25,701 nucleotides of DNA. Origin: Pararoseburia sp963661325. Lineage in GTDB: Bacteria > Bacillota > Clostridia > Lachnospirales > Lachnospiraceae. The position numbers and the translations under genes were made by a program. Under the pieces are notes generated by a model, which was not told the DNA's origin, ran no database searches, and was given only the letters and a program-made list of their open reading frames with translations. Shown here in pieces: positions 1 to 7,290 of this stretch (within the stretch, counting starts at the first letter, position 1; each line of letters opens with the position of its first letter). The stretch covers positions 1 through 25,701 of the forward strand of contig CAVLBP010000022.1 in NCBI GenBank assembly GCA_963661325.1, read 5' to 3'.

Positions 1-606
1 TGCCAATTCTGCTGCCTCCTCGTTTTTTCCCATAGACAAATAACAATATCCCTTACTGCATAGCAGGCAGGAAAGATTGCCCAAAGACTGGATTTCAGGC
101 TTCTTTTTTGCTTCCAGTTCCAGATAGTGTGTAGCCAGATCATAATAATGCAATGCTCTCTCATAGCAAAGATTTCTGCGAAAAAGGTCTCCCATGTTGG
201 AACAAGCCATACCTTTAATGTAGGCATATCCATGTTCTTCACAAATATCAATGCAGGTCATATAATGATCTATGGCACTGGTAACATCTCCCATAATATT
301 GGTATACACACCCAACACATTGTAGGATCGCGCCGCTTTCTCGTAATCGCCGATCTGTAATTGATATTTGATGCCCTCATGTCCGCATGTAATCGTATTG
401 ACACAATCATTGTCTGAAGCATAAAACATCATCATATAATAATATGCAATCGCAAATAATTCATCTGATTCTTCTTGCGCTGCATAGGTAAACAGACGCT
501 CACAGTATGTCTGATACTCTTTATAATTCGGAGAATATACCAGATCAATTTTGTCGCGTAAGACTCCTATGCACTCACGTATTTCCGAGCCGAATGTATT
601 TTCCAT
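1..606 (-). CDS. TPR-repeat protein, N-terminal part (C-terminus beyond window edge)
   Basis: The frame is open from an ATG at 604-606 to the left edge (202 codons, no stop), so this is the N-terminal part of a longer protein. The start is supported by AGGAG at 614-618, seven bases from the ATG. The sequence is all-helical with repeated aromatic/small-residue pairs typical of tetratricopeptide repeats, for example 'YEKAARSYNVLGVYTN', 'AIDHYMTCIDICEEHGYAY' and 'MGDLFRRNLCYERALHYYD'. Such N-terminal TPR blocks in Lachnospiraceae often precede a GGDEF or other signalling domain, but the rest lies outside the window, so function cannot be assigned. It has its own promoter (642-670) overlapped by a palindrome. 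TPR is fairly sure; anything further is a guess. Confidence 0.75.
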   Translation of the reverse strand, partial: MENTFGSEIRECIGVLRDKIDLVYSPNYKEYQTYCERLFTYAAQEESDELFAIAYYYMMMFYASDNDCVNTITCGHEGIKYQLQIGDYEKAARSYNVLGVYTNIMGDVTSAIDHYMTCIDICEEHGYAYIKGMACSNMGDLFRRNLCYERALHYYDLATHYLELEAKKKPEIQSLGNLSCLLCSKGYCYLSMGKNEEAAELA

Positions 607-641
607 CCACTCACTCCTAGCGTTTCGTTTATAATATTATA

Positions 642-670
642 ATTATACGCTAGTCAGACCATAAAATCAA
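642..670 (-). promoter_or_regulatory. Promoter of the TPR gene, overlapped by a 7-bp-arm palindrome
   Basis: Reading the minus strand, TTGATT (665-670) and TATAAT (642-647) are 17 bases apart. This sits just after the stop of the HPr-like gene and about 36 bases before the TPR start codon. An inverted repeat with perfect arms CTAGCGT (617-623) and ACGCTAG (647-653) brackets the -10 and the expected transcription start. A 12-bp palindrome TATAATATTATA (630-641) lies between the arms. The left arm touches the ribosome binding site. The layout fits an operator, but no regulator is identified. Confidence 0.6.
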
Positions 671-903
671 TCAATAATAACATCGCTTTCACGTAAAATC
701 TTTGCATCTTCTTCTGAGCATTCAATGCTGCTTCTCAAAAGGATCTCAGGCTTTGCAACCATAGCCACACATACATACTGGGATAATGTAGACTTTAGGT
801 TTAAGCGATCTCCCTCGCCTGTTACCAGCAATACTTCTCCTGCACACTCCTTTGCCTTTTTGATCAACTGCACAATATCAGCGCCATCTTTTAAATAATG
901 CAT
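667..903 (-). CDS. HPr-like small protein lacking the active-site histidine
   Basis: This 78-residue protein starts at an ATG (901-903) preceded by AGGAGG (911-916). The length and pattern match the HPr fold. 'GADIVQLIKKAKECAGEVLL' (about residues 7-26) aligns with the first helix and second strand of HPr. 'LNLKSTLSQYVCVAM' (about 35-49) aligns with the conserved NLKSIM region that carries the regulatory serine. The segment that in HPr holds the phosphorylated His (GLHARPA) reads DGADIVQ here, so it cannot be a normal PTS phosphocarrier. It may be a regulatory or structural relative. HPr-like sequences without the histidine are common in Clostridia and often annotated only as hypothetical. 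The assignment rests on pattern matching by eye. Confidence 0.6.
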   Translation of the reverse strand: MHYLKDGADIVQLIKKAKECAGEVLLVTGEGDRLNLKSTLSQYVCVAMVAKPEILLRSSIECSEEDAKILRESDVIID

Positions 904-991
904 CTTTTTTCCTCCTCTGCACTTTGTTTTCTATATCATAACGCAGTCACAGAAAATGCAAGTACATATTTTCTACATTTCGTATAAAATT

Positions 992-2158
992 TCATCTTTT
1001 TTCAAAATAATTTTGCACGATCAGACATGCCAGATAATATGCCATGCGCTCCTCGCCGGATTCCAGGTCTGTCTGCAACAATTCCTTGATCTTGCTCATG
1101 CGATAAACGATGGTATTTTTGTGGATGAACATCTCCTCCGCGACCGCCTTGACACTGCCATTATTTTTCAAATAACAAAATAGGGTCTCCACAAGATCCG
1201 CATGATGCTTATCGTCATAGTCTAATAAAACTTGCAGTGTTTCGCTCCCCATCTGCCGCATCAGGATCTCGTCCGATACCGAATACAGGATCCGCTCCAC
1301 CCCCAGCCTGTCAAATTGGGCAAAGGTCTGTTTTTTCTGCATAGCAGATCTTAAGGCATATTCCGCCCTGGCAAAAGAAATATGTACATTTGCCACATTC
1401 AAAACGGCAGATCCTTCCCCACAATAAATCGTCTTATCCGGCATACGGTGTCTGGTCCGCATGAGAAATCCCTGAATGATATCCTCTTTCTGGGCTTCAC
1501 TGACCTCGTTCATGATGACGGCAAAATAGCCGTTGTAGTAAAAGAAATGCGCATTGTGCGATACATTTTCCATATAGATTTGCAAACGGTAGCCGATCCT
1601 CTTGCGATCCAGCGTATCCATGCTGTCCAAGCCCTCCGTCGTGATGAGCACGACCTGAAATTTTCCGTCTACATCAAAGGATGCCGATAATTTTTCGCGA
1701 TATTCTTCGATGCGCTGTGGACTTTCGATGGACTTGATAAAGGCAGCTGAGATCTGTTCATCCGTCTCCGTCTGCAAAAAGATCCGCACCGTCAGATCCT
1801 TGATCATCTCGGACATCTCGATCACCCAGGGCACCTGTAACAAAGGCAGATCATGAGCATTGCAATAGGCGCGCACACTCGCCGGTATTTCCTTTACGTA
1901 ATACCCGGTATTTACCACAAGTCCTGCTGCATGATGTCTGTCCAAAATCTCCACTAGGGAAAGCAGATCCTGCTCCGTGCGAAAGCCTGCCCCCATGGTA
2001 ACCGCCAATTCCTTGCCTTTAAAATTCTCCATAATGGTCGTATCTTCTACCATCAAAAGCCAGGAGATCGAATTTGCCCAGCCATTTCGTCCTGCCACCA
2101 ATTCCATTTTATACTTGTCTCTGGCAATGATCAGCATATCTTCCACTGTAAATCCCAT
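992..2158 (-). CDS. PucR family transcriptional regulator
   Basis: A 388-residue DNA-binding regulator. The N-terminal half (about residues 1-125, beginning 'GFTVEDMLIIARDKYKMELV') is the purine-catabolism PucR sensor domain, with the typical 'LLQVPWVIEMSEM' stretch. A GGDEF-like/CdaR-like middle domain follows (about 160-290). The C-terminus (about 325-385) is the helix-turn-helix of the PucR/CdaR type, 'LKNNGSVKAVAEEMFIHKN' followed by 'TIVYRMSKIKELL'. Family members control purine, amino acid or sugar-acid catabolism; the ligand here is unknown. GGGAG lies about eight bases before the ATG, and a good promoter lies upstream. It is divergent from a 54-residue small gene, so that gene is a possible target. 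No catabolic genes are adjacent. Confidence 0.9.
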   Translation of the reverse strand: MGFTVEDMLIIARDKYKMELVAGRNGWANSISWLLMVEDTTIMENFKGKELAVTMGAGFRTEQDLLSLVEILDRHHAAGLVVNTGYYVKEIPASVRAYCNAHDLPLLQVPWVIEMSEMIKDLTVRIFLQTETDEQISAAFIKSIESPQRIEEYREKLSASFDVDGKFQVVLITTEGLDSMDTLDRKRIGYRLQIYMENVSHNAHFFYYNGYFAVIMNEVSEAQKEDIIQGFLMRTRHRMPDKTIYCGEGSAVLNVANVHISFARAEYALRSAMQKKQTFAQFDRLGVERILYSVSDEILMRQMGSETLQVLLDYDDKHHADLVETLFCYLKNNGSVKAVAEEMFIHKNTIVYRMSKIKELLQTDLESGEERMAYYLACLIVQNYFEKR

Positions 2159-2213
2159 CTGTTTTCTCCCAAAGATCCTCTCTTTTTTCCTGTGTTTTCC
2201 TACTTCTTGCTAT

Positions 2214-2242
2214 AGTATAACATCTTTTTGTGCTGTCGTCAC
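2214..2242 (-). promoter_or_regulatory. Promoter of the PucR-type regulator
   Basis: On the minus strand GTGACG (2237-2242) and TATACT (2214-2219) are separated by 17 bases. The start codon is about 56 bases downstream of the -10. It lies back to back with the plus-strand promoter near 2295-2303. Confidence 0.55.
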
Positions 2243-2294
2243 AATATTCTCACTTTTTTTCAAGATTTCAACCTATGTTTTTCTCTCTTTCTTG

Positions 2295-2341
2295 TGCTAC
2301 AATATAGATGTAAACAGAAAAGAGGTTCAACGAAAGTTGAA
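2295..2341 (+). promoter_or_regulatory. Extended -10 promoter and GAAA-capped leader hairpin of the small gene
   Basis: TG-C-TACAAT (2295-2303) is an extended -10 element with no good -35. About 16 bases past the expected transcription start, TTCAAC-GAAA-GTTGAA (2326-2341) forms a perfect 6-bp stem closed by a GNRA-type tetraloop. The hairpin ends 11 bases before the GGAGGTG ribosome binding site. There is no T-tract, so it is not a terminator. It may protect the 5' end or tune translation. Confidence 0.5.
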
Positions 2342-2365
2342 GGAAGATCGATGGAGGTGTTTGGT

Positions 2366-2530
2366 ATGCTTACTGTAGGTTACATTGATAGTTTGTCAGA
2401 ACTTGGAATTCGTACTCCTACTCCCGAGTGGGTAAGAACTGAGCGCTATGATTATTGCGATCAGTTGATAGCAAAAAAGGAGAATTTTATGCAGATGCTA
2501 TCGGCGTTCTTTTCTAAAATATTTCGCTAA
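2366..2530 (+). CDS. Small protein of unknown function (54 residues)
   Basis: The reading frame of 55 codons is preceded by GGAGGTG (2353-2359), eight bases from the ATG at 2366. An in-frame ATG at 2351 would add five residues but has a weaker site. The frame is followed at once by a strong bidirectional terminator (2564-2596) and preceded by a promoter and leader hairpin, so the unit looks like a complete monocistronic gene. The protein has a polar N-terminal part ('LGIRTPTPEWVRTERYDY') and an amphipathic end ('FMQMLSAFFSKIFR'). The end could associate with a membrane or a partner protein. No family recognised. It is divergent from the PucR regulator gene. Confidence 0.6.
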   Translation: MLTVGYIDSLSELGIRTPTPEWVRTERYDYCDQLIAKKENFMQMLSAFFSKIFR

Positions 2531-2563
2531 TTTCACATCTTTTTAATATTTTTTCCTTTAATA

Positions 2564-2596
2564 AAAACGCCTGGCGGATAAACCGTCAGGCGTTTT
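2564..2596. terminator. Bidirectional intrinsic terminator between the small gene and mtnN
   Basis: A 14-bp stem (2564-2577 with 2583-2596, one G-T pair) with loop ATAAA. A-rich and T-rich flanks on both sides let it work for the plus-strand small gene and for the minus-strand luxS-mtnN operon. Confidence 0.9.
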
Positions 2597-2617
2597 GCAT
2601 TGTCTTATAATTCTTGC

Positions 2618-3304
2618 TTAGGCAAGTTCTGCGATCACATCCAAGATCACTTCAATGCCGACCTGTGCTGCCTTTTCTGCAAAAGTGGCATAATCCATCT
2701 CTGCGCCTTTTCCATCCGAAATACTGCGCAAAATAGCAAATGGCACCTGGTTGACATAACATACCTGACCGATACTCCCACCTTCCATCTCGCCTGCAAT
2801 GGCTCCAAACTGCTCGTGCAGATGGTTCTTGGTGCTTTCCTTGGATAAGAAAAGATCACCGGTTGCTATCGTTCCGACTTTGTGATTGATGCCCTTTGCT
2901 GCCACACATTTTTCAATGACAGAATAAATCTTTTCATCTGCCGGCAGATATACTTCATTTAAACCGGACAAAAGTCCCACCGGATCTCCCAGTGCTGATG
3001 TATTCATATCATGCTGCACAACCCGGCTTGCAATGGCAACATCCATAACCCCCAGTTCATCACACAGGGTTCCTGCTACACCAATATTGATCACACAGTC
3101 CACATGATAAGTCAGGATCATTGCCTCTGCACAGATGGCTGCAAAGACTTTTCCAACGCCGCAGACCGCCGCGATCACTTCTTTTCCACCGATCGTACCC
3201 TTGGTAAAAGTAAGGCCGCTGACAACTTCCTCTGACACATCTTCCATATGTGCCTTTAAATTGTCAACTTCGATCTGCATTGCTCCGATAATACCAATTT
3301 TCAT
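2618..3304 (-). CDS. mtnN: 5'-methylthioadenosine/S-adenosylhomocysteine nucleosidase
   Basis: This cytoplasmic enzyme of 228 residues hydrolyses S-adenosylhomocysteine and methylthioadenosine, releasing adenine. Its S-ribosylhomocysteine product is the substrate of LuxS, encoded just upstream. The N-terminus 'MKIGIIGAMQIEV' matches the family, with the catalytic Glu at residue 12. The nucleoside-binding motif 'GEMEGGSIGQVC' and the catalytic Asp in 'SISDGKG' are present. Length is normal for the family. It is the second gene of a luxS-mtnN operon: 28 bases separate the two, with GGAG about ten bases before the ATG. Transcription ends at the terminator 2564-2596. Confidence 0.95.
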   Translation of the reverse strand: MKIGIIGAMQIEVDNLKAHMEDVSEEVVSGLTFTKGTIGGKEVIAAVCGVGKVFAAICAEAMILTYHVDCVINIGVAGTLCDELGVMDVAIASRVVQHDMNTSALGDPVGLLSGLNEVYLPADEKIYSVIEKCVAAKGINHKVGTIATGDLFLSKESTKNHLHEQFGAIAGEMEGGSIGQVCYVNQVPFAILRSISDGKGAEMDYATFAEKAAQVGIEVILDVIAELA

Positions 3305-3332
3305 ATTGTCTTTACTCCATTTCCTTTCTTTC

Positions 3333-3791
3333 CTATTGTGGATAGGTAAATTCCATATTTGTCTGCTTTTTCAAAACTTCCAGATAAGTCCTGCACTCTT
3401 TCTTGGCTGCTGCAAGATCCAGATTGCGGTAATTGCCACATTCTACAGCCGATGCGCCAAATACCGGTCCTTCATGGTCAAGGATCTCCTGCAAGACCTT
3501 TTTGGTGATCTCAAAGACCTGCTTATCGTCCGCATTGCGGATCAACAGATAAAAACCGGTCTGACATCCCATAGGTCCAAAATAGATCACATCATCCGCG
3601 ATCTCGGAATTCCGGATGTATGTGGCAAACATATGCTCCACAGAATGCATGGTCAGATCTGACATATAATTGCCCATATTTGGTCGTCTGGTCCGCATAT
3701 CGTATGTGGTAATGTCGCCATCGACGCGGGAAATATAAAATCCCGGCATCAAAATATCATGATTTATGGTAAAACTCTTGATTCTTTCCAT
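3333..3791 (-). CDS. luxS: S-ribosylhomocysteine lyase (AI-2 synthesis)
   Basis: LuxS cleaves S-ribosylhomocysteine to homocysteine and DPD, the precursor of autoinducer 2. The metal site is intact: HxxEH as 'HSVEH' (His49, His53) and the third ligand Cys118 in 'ECGNY'. The catalytic cysteine is Cys76 in 'GCQTGFY'. I chose the ATG at 3789-3791 (152 residues). An in-frame ATG at 3798-3800 has the AAAGGA ribosome binding site directly against it, whereas the chosen one has it about eight bases away. The gene leads the luxS-mtnN operon, which completes SAH detoxification without SAH hydrolase. Its promoter overlaps the end of the amidase gene upstream. Confidence 0.95.
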   Translation of the reverse strand: MERIKSFTINHDILMPGFYISRVDGDITTYDMRTRRPNMGNYMSDLTMHSVEHMFATYIRNSEIADDVIYFGPMGCQTGFYLLIRNADDKQVFEITKKVLQEILDHEGPVFGASAVECGNYRNLDLAAAKKECRTYLEVLKKQTNMEFTYPQ

Positions 3792-3828
3792 CTTTTCCAT
3801 CCTTTCTACTACATTTTATCCGCGAATT

Positions 3829-3857
3829 ATTATAGCACGTTGTATATTTTTTCACAA
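3829..3857 (-). promoter_or_regulatory. Promoter of luxS-mtnN
   Basis: On the minus strand TTGTGA (3852-3857) and TATAAT (3829-3834) are 17 bases apart. The -35 overlaps the stop codon of the upstream amidase gene, so luxS transcription is separable from that gene without an intervening terminator. Confidence 0.75.
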
Positions 3858-4724
3858 ACCAAAATAAGCATCTATCCCATCTGCGATGCCCTGTACCATG
3901 CGTGCCTGATAGGCCGGATCTTCCATGTTGACATCATCTGTCGGATTGGTCATGTAACCCATCTCCAAAATCGTAACCGGAACGGTACTCCAGTTGATGC
4001 CCGTCATGGTATCACTGGTACTGACACCTTGATTGCGCATACCGGTCGCTCCACAATAAGAATCTAAAATGCACTTGCTCAGATTCCAACTGCTGTCTGC
4101 CAGATATGCGATATAAGGGTTGGCAGAGGACGGTGCCAATGCCATCGCTCCACTCACAGATGCATTGTCCACCCCATTGGCATGGATGCGAACTGCAATC
4201 TCACCACCTACACTTGTCGCGTACTGCGCACGCTCCATATTGCTGATATTGACATCATGGGATGTTCGTGTCATATAAACTGTATAGCCCCGATTTTCCA
4301 GTTCGGTCTGCAACTGCTGGGAGATAGCAAGGGTCAACTGATACTCATAGACACCTGTGGTCGTACCATGTGTACCACCTGCCACTCGCGCCTTCATCGT
4401 GGAAGAACCCGGTCCATTTGGCTCAGTGGAAGAATCACCTCTGCCCTGGTGTCCCGGGTCGATCACAACCACATGGGAATTGGCGGTAGGTTCTTCGGTC
4501 GTCATGTCAGATGCCATATCGTCCGGTTCTTTATCCTTATCCGTATCCGTTTGTTCTGATGTTGACTTATCATCTTCTGTTACAGAATCATCCGCTTGTT
4601 CGGAGGTATCCTCTTCCGACAATGTCACCTTATACTTTTTATAGGCAAAGCCAGCCAACAGTATTGCACATACAATAGCAAGCAATACCGCCAATAAAAT
4701 CCATCGTTTTTTCTTTATCATCAA
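3852..4724 (-). CDS. Membrane-anchored N-acetylmuramoyl-L-alanine amidase (Amidase_3)
   Basis: A 290-residue peptidoglycan hydrolase that cuts the bond between N-acetylmuramic acid and the stem peptide. Residues 1-6 are basic and 8-27 form one transmembrane helix without an obvious cleavage site, so it is probably anchored with the enzyme outside. Residues about 35-82 are a very acidic, Ser/Thr-rich linker. The catalytic domain (about 84-290) keeps the zinc and catalytic residues: His92 in 'DPGHQG', Glu127 in 'VYEYQL', His181 in 'RIHANG' and Glu254 in 'LEMGYMTN'. GAGAGG precedes the double ATG start. No sporulation or SPOR domain is seen. The role could be cell separation or wall turnover. 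Confidence 0.92.
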   Translation of the reverse strand: MMIKKKRWILLAVLLAIVCAILLAGFAYKKYKVTLSEEDTSEQADDSVTEDDKSTSEQTDTDKDKEPDDMASDMTTEEPTANSHVVVIDPGHQGRGDSSTEPNGPGSSTMKARVAGGTHGTTTGVYEYQLTLAISQQLQTELENRGYTVYMTRTSHDVNISNMERAQYATSVGGEIAVRIHANGVDNASVSGAMALAPSSANPYIAYLADSSWNLSKCILDSYCGATGMRNQGVSTSDTMTGINWSTVPVTILEMGYMTNPTDDVNMEDPAYQARMVQGIADGIDAYFGL

Positions 4725-4944
4725 GCCTCTCCCTCTCTACTGAAATCAGACATTCGAGTTGATCCTAATCCATTTTACACTAATAGTGTTTTTCTTTCCA
4801 TTCTTATGTAAACTATATCTTTCAAAGATCAATACAAAGGAGATTCTTGCTATAAATATCCACGGAAAGATTTTAAGAAGTGAAAAATGGGGGGGCAGAA
4901 AACCTATTAGCTTTCTGCCCCTTTCCTTTCTACTTTTCATCTAT
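4725..4944. other. Intergenic region between the amidase and nitroreductase genes
   Basis: No convincing gene. It holds the nitroreductase terminator (4892-4921) and an AT-rich stretch that should contain the amidase promoter. A perfect 13-base palindrome ACACTAATAGTGT (4777-4789) lies about 53-65 bases upstream of the amidase start and could be an operator. No clear -35/-10 pair could be fixed. Confidence 0.4.
4892..4921 (-). terminator. Intrinsic terminator of the nitroreductase gene
   Basis: A perfect 10-bp stem GGGGCAGAAA (4892-4901) with TTTCTGCCCC (4912-4921) and a 10-base loop lies 23 bases past the nitroreductase stop. On the minus strand it is followed by CCC and then a T-run. It could also stop plus-strand transcription. 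Confidence 0.75.
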
Positions 4945-5478
4945 CTAATAGAATTTAAGAATATCCTCAGCGCTCTTTCGTTTTGGCTTCTCAGGCTTTA
5001 CTACACCATATCCCACAGCGATCACAGACACAATTGTTTCAGTTTCCGGTATGGACAGGAATTGGCGTATCTTCTTTCCATCGCGGATTCCCATAACCAA
5101 GGTATCCAGTCCTATTTCCTTTGCCTTGAGAATAAAATTCTCATTGTGCATTCCAAGATCGTAAAAGCCCCATCCATTGGCACATTCATTATCCGGATGT
5201 CCCTCACGGTCAAAACCGGATCGATCTGCCACAAATGTTGTTACCACAAAAGCCGCTCCCTTGGAACTGTTAATATTGAATTCCGGCAGACATGCATGAG
5301 CAAATGCGTCTCTTTTTTCATCCAAAATACAATAATATCTTGCTGTCTGTGAATTTTTCCAGGAAGGAGCCAGAATTCCTGCTTCTACCAGTTCTTTTAT
5401 CTGATCTGCTGTCACAGATCTATTTTCATCAAATGCACGTACGCTTCTTCTTGCTTCTATCACACTCTGAAATTCCAT
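4945..5478 (-). CDS. Nitroreductase family protein (FMN-dependent)
   Basis: A 177-residue flavoenzyme of the nitroreductase superfamily, expected to use FMN and NAD(P)H; the substrate is unknown. The N-terminus 'IEARRSVRAFDENRSVT' is the typical FMN-phosphate-binding opening. 'ILAPSWKNSQTARYYCI' is the APSxxNxQ-type flavin-binding motif. The C-terminal half carries 'AKEIGLDTLVMGI' and 'VSVIAVGYGVVKP.KPKRK', the usual end of the family. It is short, as in the compact clostridial members. GGAGG lies about seven bases before the ATG. It lies downstream of the UPF0237/UPF0210 genes on the same strand (61-base gap, no clear terminator between), so co-transcription is possible. Confidence 0.9.
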   Translation of the reverse strand: MEFQSVIEARRSVRAFDENRSVTADQIKELVEAGILAPSWKNSQTARYYCILDEKRDAFAHACLPEFNINSSKGAAFVVTTFVADRSGFDREGHPDNECANGWGFYDLGMHNENFILKAKEIGLDTLVMGIRDGKKIRQFLSIPETETIVSVIAVGYGVVKPEKPKRKSAEDILKFY

Positions 5479-5539
5479 TTTGCTTCCTCCATTTCTCTTA
5501 CACCCACACGACCTTTTTAAGGGTACCCTCCATGCTATC

Positions 5540-6904
5540 CTAGTTCTTAAAACTATGTACCGGTGCCGGAATACGACCCTTGCGGTTTACAAAAGCATCA
5601 CATCCATACTGATTTACCGGCATGATCGGTGCATATCCCAAAAGTCCTCCAAACTCTACGGTCTCGCCTACGCCCTTGCCAATGACCGGAATCAGACGAA
5701 CAGCGGTCGTCTTCTGGTTGATCATACCGATCGCCATCTCATCCGCGATGATGCCTGAGATCGTCGTTGCCTTGGTATCGCCCGGAATGGCGATCATATC
5801 AAGTCCTACGGAGCAGACACAGGTCATTGCTTCCAACTTCTCTAATGTAAGCGCACCTGCGGTAACCGCATCGATCATACCCTGATCTTCGCTAACCGGG
5901 ATAAAGGCACCACTTAAACCACCAACGTAAGAAGATGCCATGATACCGCCCTTCTTGACCTGATCATTTAAAAGAGCAAGCGCGGCTGTTGTGCCCGGTG
6001 CACCTGCATACTCCAGACCGATCTCTTCCAAAATCCCTGCTACACTGTCACCGATCGCCGGTGTCGGCGCTAAGGACAGGTCAATGATACCAAACGGAAT
6101 GCCCAGGCGCTTGGATGCTTCCTGTGCAACCAACTGTCCTACACGTGTTACCTTAAAGGCTGTCTTTTTGATGGTCTCGCAAAGGACTTCAAAATTCTCA
6201 CCACGCACAGATTCCAAGGCTGTCTTTACAACGCCCGGTCCACTGACGCCGACATTGATGATGGCATCTGCCTCTGTCACGCCATGGAAAGCACCTGCCA
6301 TAAATGGGTTGTCATCCGGTGCGTTACAAAATACCACCAGTTTGGCACATCCAAGAGAATCTTGGTCTTTGGTGTATTCTGCGGTTTCTTTTACCATCTG
6401 ACCCATCAGGCGGACAGCATCCATATTGATACCGGTCTTGGTCGATCCCACATTCACGGAACTACATACAAAATCCGTGCATGCCAATGCCTGCGGAATG
6501 GAACGGATCATATTTTCCTCTGCCGGTGTCATCCCCTTGGATACCAGTGCAGAATAGCCTCCGATAAAGTTCACGCCCACGGTCTTTGCCGCACGATCCA
6601 GCGTTTTTGCGATTGTCACATAATCTTCCGGACTCTTACATGCTGCGGATCCTACCAGTGCGATCGGGGTAACGGAAATACGCTTGTTTACGATTGGGAT
6701 GCAATAATCGTTTTCGATCTCCTTGCCGACTTTGACCAGATCCTTTGCTACGGTCGTGATCTTATTGTAGATATTGGTATTTAACTGATCCAGGTCCGAA
6801 TCCATACAATCTAAAAGGCTGATACCAATGGTAATCGTACGCACATCCAGATTTTCCTGTTCTACCATTTTGTTTGTCTCGTTGACTTCACCAAAATTAA
6901 TCAT
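5540..6904 (-). CDS. UPF0210 (DUF711, PFL family) protein
   Basis: A 454-residue protein of the UPF0210/DUF711 family, once linked to pyruvate formate-lyase by fold; its biochemical function is not established. Typical blocks are 'GVNFIGGYSALVSKGMT', 'SSVNVGSTKTGINMDAV', 'NVGVSGPGVVK', 'LAPTPAIGDSVAGILE' and the C-terminal 'GGLLGYAPIMPVN'. The length is full. The start is supported by AAAGGAGAG, which overlaps the stop of the ACT gene 11 bases upstream. The adjacency with the UPF0237 ACT protein is conserved in many Firmicutes and archaea and suggests the two act together, with the ACT partner sensing a small molecule, perhaps an amino acid. Confidence 0.93.
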   Translation of the reverse strand: MINFGEVNETNKMVEQENLDVRTITIGISLLDCMDSDLDQLNTNIYNKITTVAKDLVKVGKEIENDYCIPIVNKRISVTPIALVGSAACKSPEDYVTIAKTLDRAAKTVGVNFIGGYSALVSKGMTPAEENMIRSIPQALACTDFVCSSVNVGSTKTGINMDAVRLMGQMVKETAEYTKDQDSLGCAKLVVFCNAPDDNPFMAGAFHGVTEADAIINVGVSGPGVVKTALESVRGENFEVLCETIKKTAFKVTRVGQLVAQEASKRLGIPFGIIDLSLAPTPAIGDSVAGILEEIGLEYAGAPGTTAALALLNDQVKKGGIMASSYVGGLSGAFIPVSEDQGMIDAVTAGALTLEKLEAMTCVCSVGLDMIAIPGDTKATTISGIIADEMAIGMINQKTTAVRLIPVIGKGVGETVEFGGLLGYAPIMPVNQYGCDAFVNRKGRIPAPVHSFKN

Positions 6905-6915
6905 GATACTCTCCT

Positions 6916-7200
6916 TTAGATTCTATGCATTTTTTCAAAAATCTCTTCACGCTGGCATTTTACATCAACGCCAATCTTTTCTCCCAGTTCACGCAAGTCT
7001 GCCTGGCACTCTGCAAAAGGTTTTTGACATGCAGCAAAATCCACGATCATCATCATATTAAAATAATCCTGTACAATGGTCTGTGAAATATCCAGTACGT
7101 TGATGCCATTCTCTGCTAAATATGTGCAGATCCCTGCAATAATGCCTACGGTATCTTTGCCTACTACTGTGATAATTGTTTTTTGTGTGTTTTTCTCCAT
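6916..7200 (-). CDS. ACT domain protein, UPF0237 family
   Basis: A 94-residue single ACT domain, a fold that usually binds amino acids and works as a regulatory subunit. 'KTIITVVGKDTVGIIAGICT' followed by 'YLAENGINVLDISQTIVQDY' is the diagnostic beginning of the UPF0237 family. The strand 'FNMMMIVDF' and the C-terminal 'LGEKIGVDVKCQREEIFEKMHRI' follow. AGGAG lies eight bases upstream of the ATG. It is the first gene of a two-gene unit with UPF0210 (11-base gap). The unit has its own strong promoter, overlapped by a palindrome. Confidence 0.93.
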   Translation of the reverse strand: MEKNTQKTIITVVGKDTVGIIAGICTYLAENGINVLDISQTIVQDYFNMMMIVDFAACQKPFAECQADLRELGEKIGVDVKCQREEIFEKMHRI

Positions 7201-7229
7201 GTCAATTCTCCTTTATTTTTTGATCTATG

Positions 7230-7257
7230 ATTATAGTTGCATAAACTATAACATCAA
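7230..7257 (-). promoter_or_regulatory. Promoter of the ACT/UPF0210 unit with an overlapping operator-like palindrome
   Basis: On the minus strand TTGATG (7252-7257) and a perfect TATAAT (7230-7235) are 16 bases apart. An inverted repeat with perfect 8-base arms TTATAGTT (7231-7238) and AACTATAA (7244-7251), with a 5-base centre, fills the spacer and covers five bases of the -10. Such a placement would let a bound dimer block RNA polymerase. The binding protein is unknown. Confidence 0.75.
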
Positions 7258-7290
7258 TTTCAGTTTCTGCCAAATAAAATCTGTCTGTAT

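Noticed and set aside
4759..5352. A 197-residue plus-strand frame
   Set aside because: It is a shadow of the nitroreductase gene and its terminator, with no ribosome site and no family resemblance.
5520..5529. 10-base palindrome AGGGTACCCT upstream of the nitroreductase gene
   Set aside because: Short, no promoter elements placed around it, and such palindromes arise often by chance.
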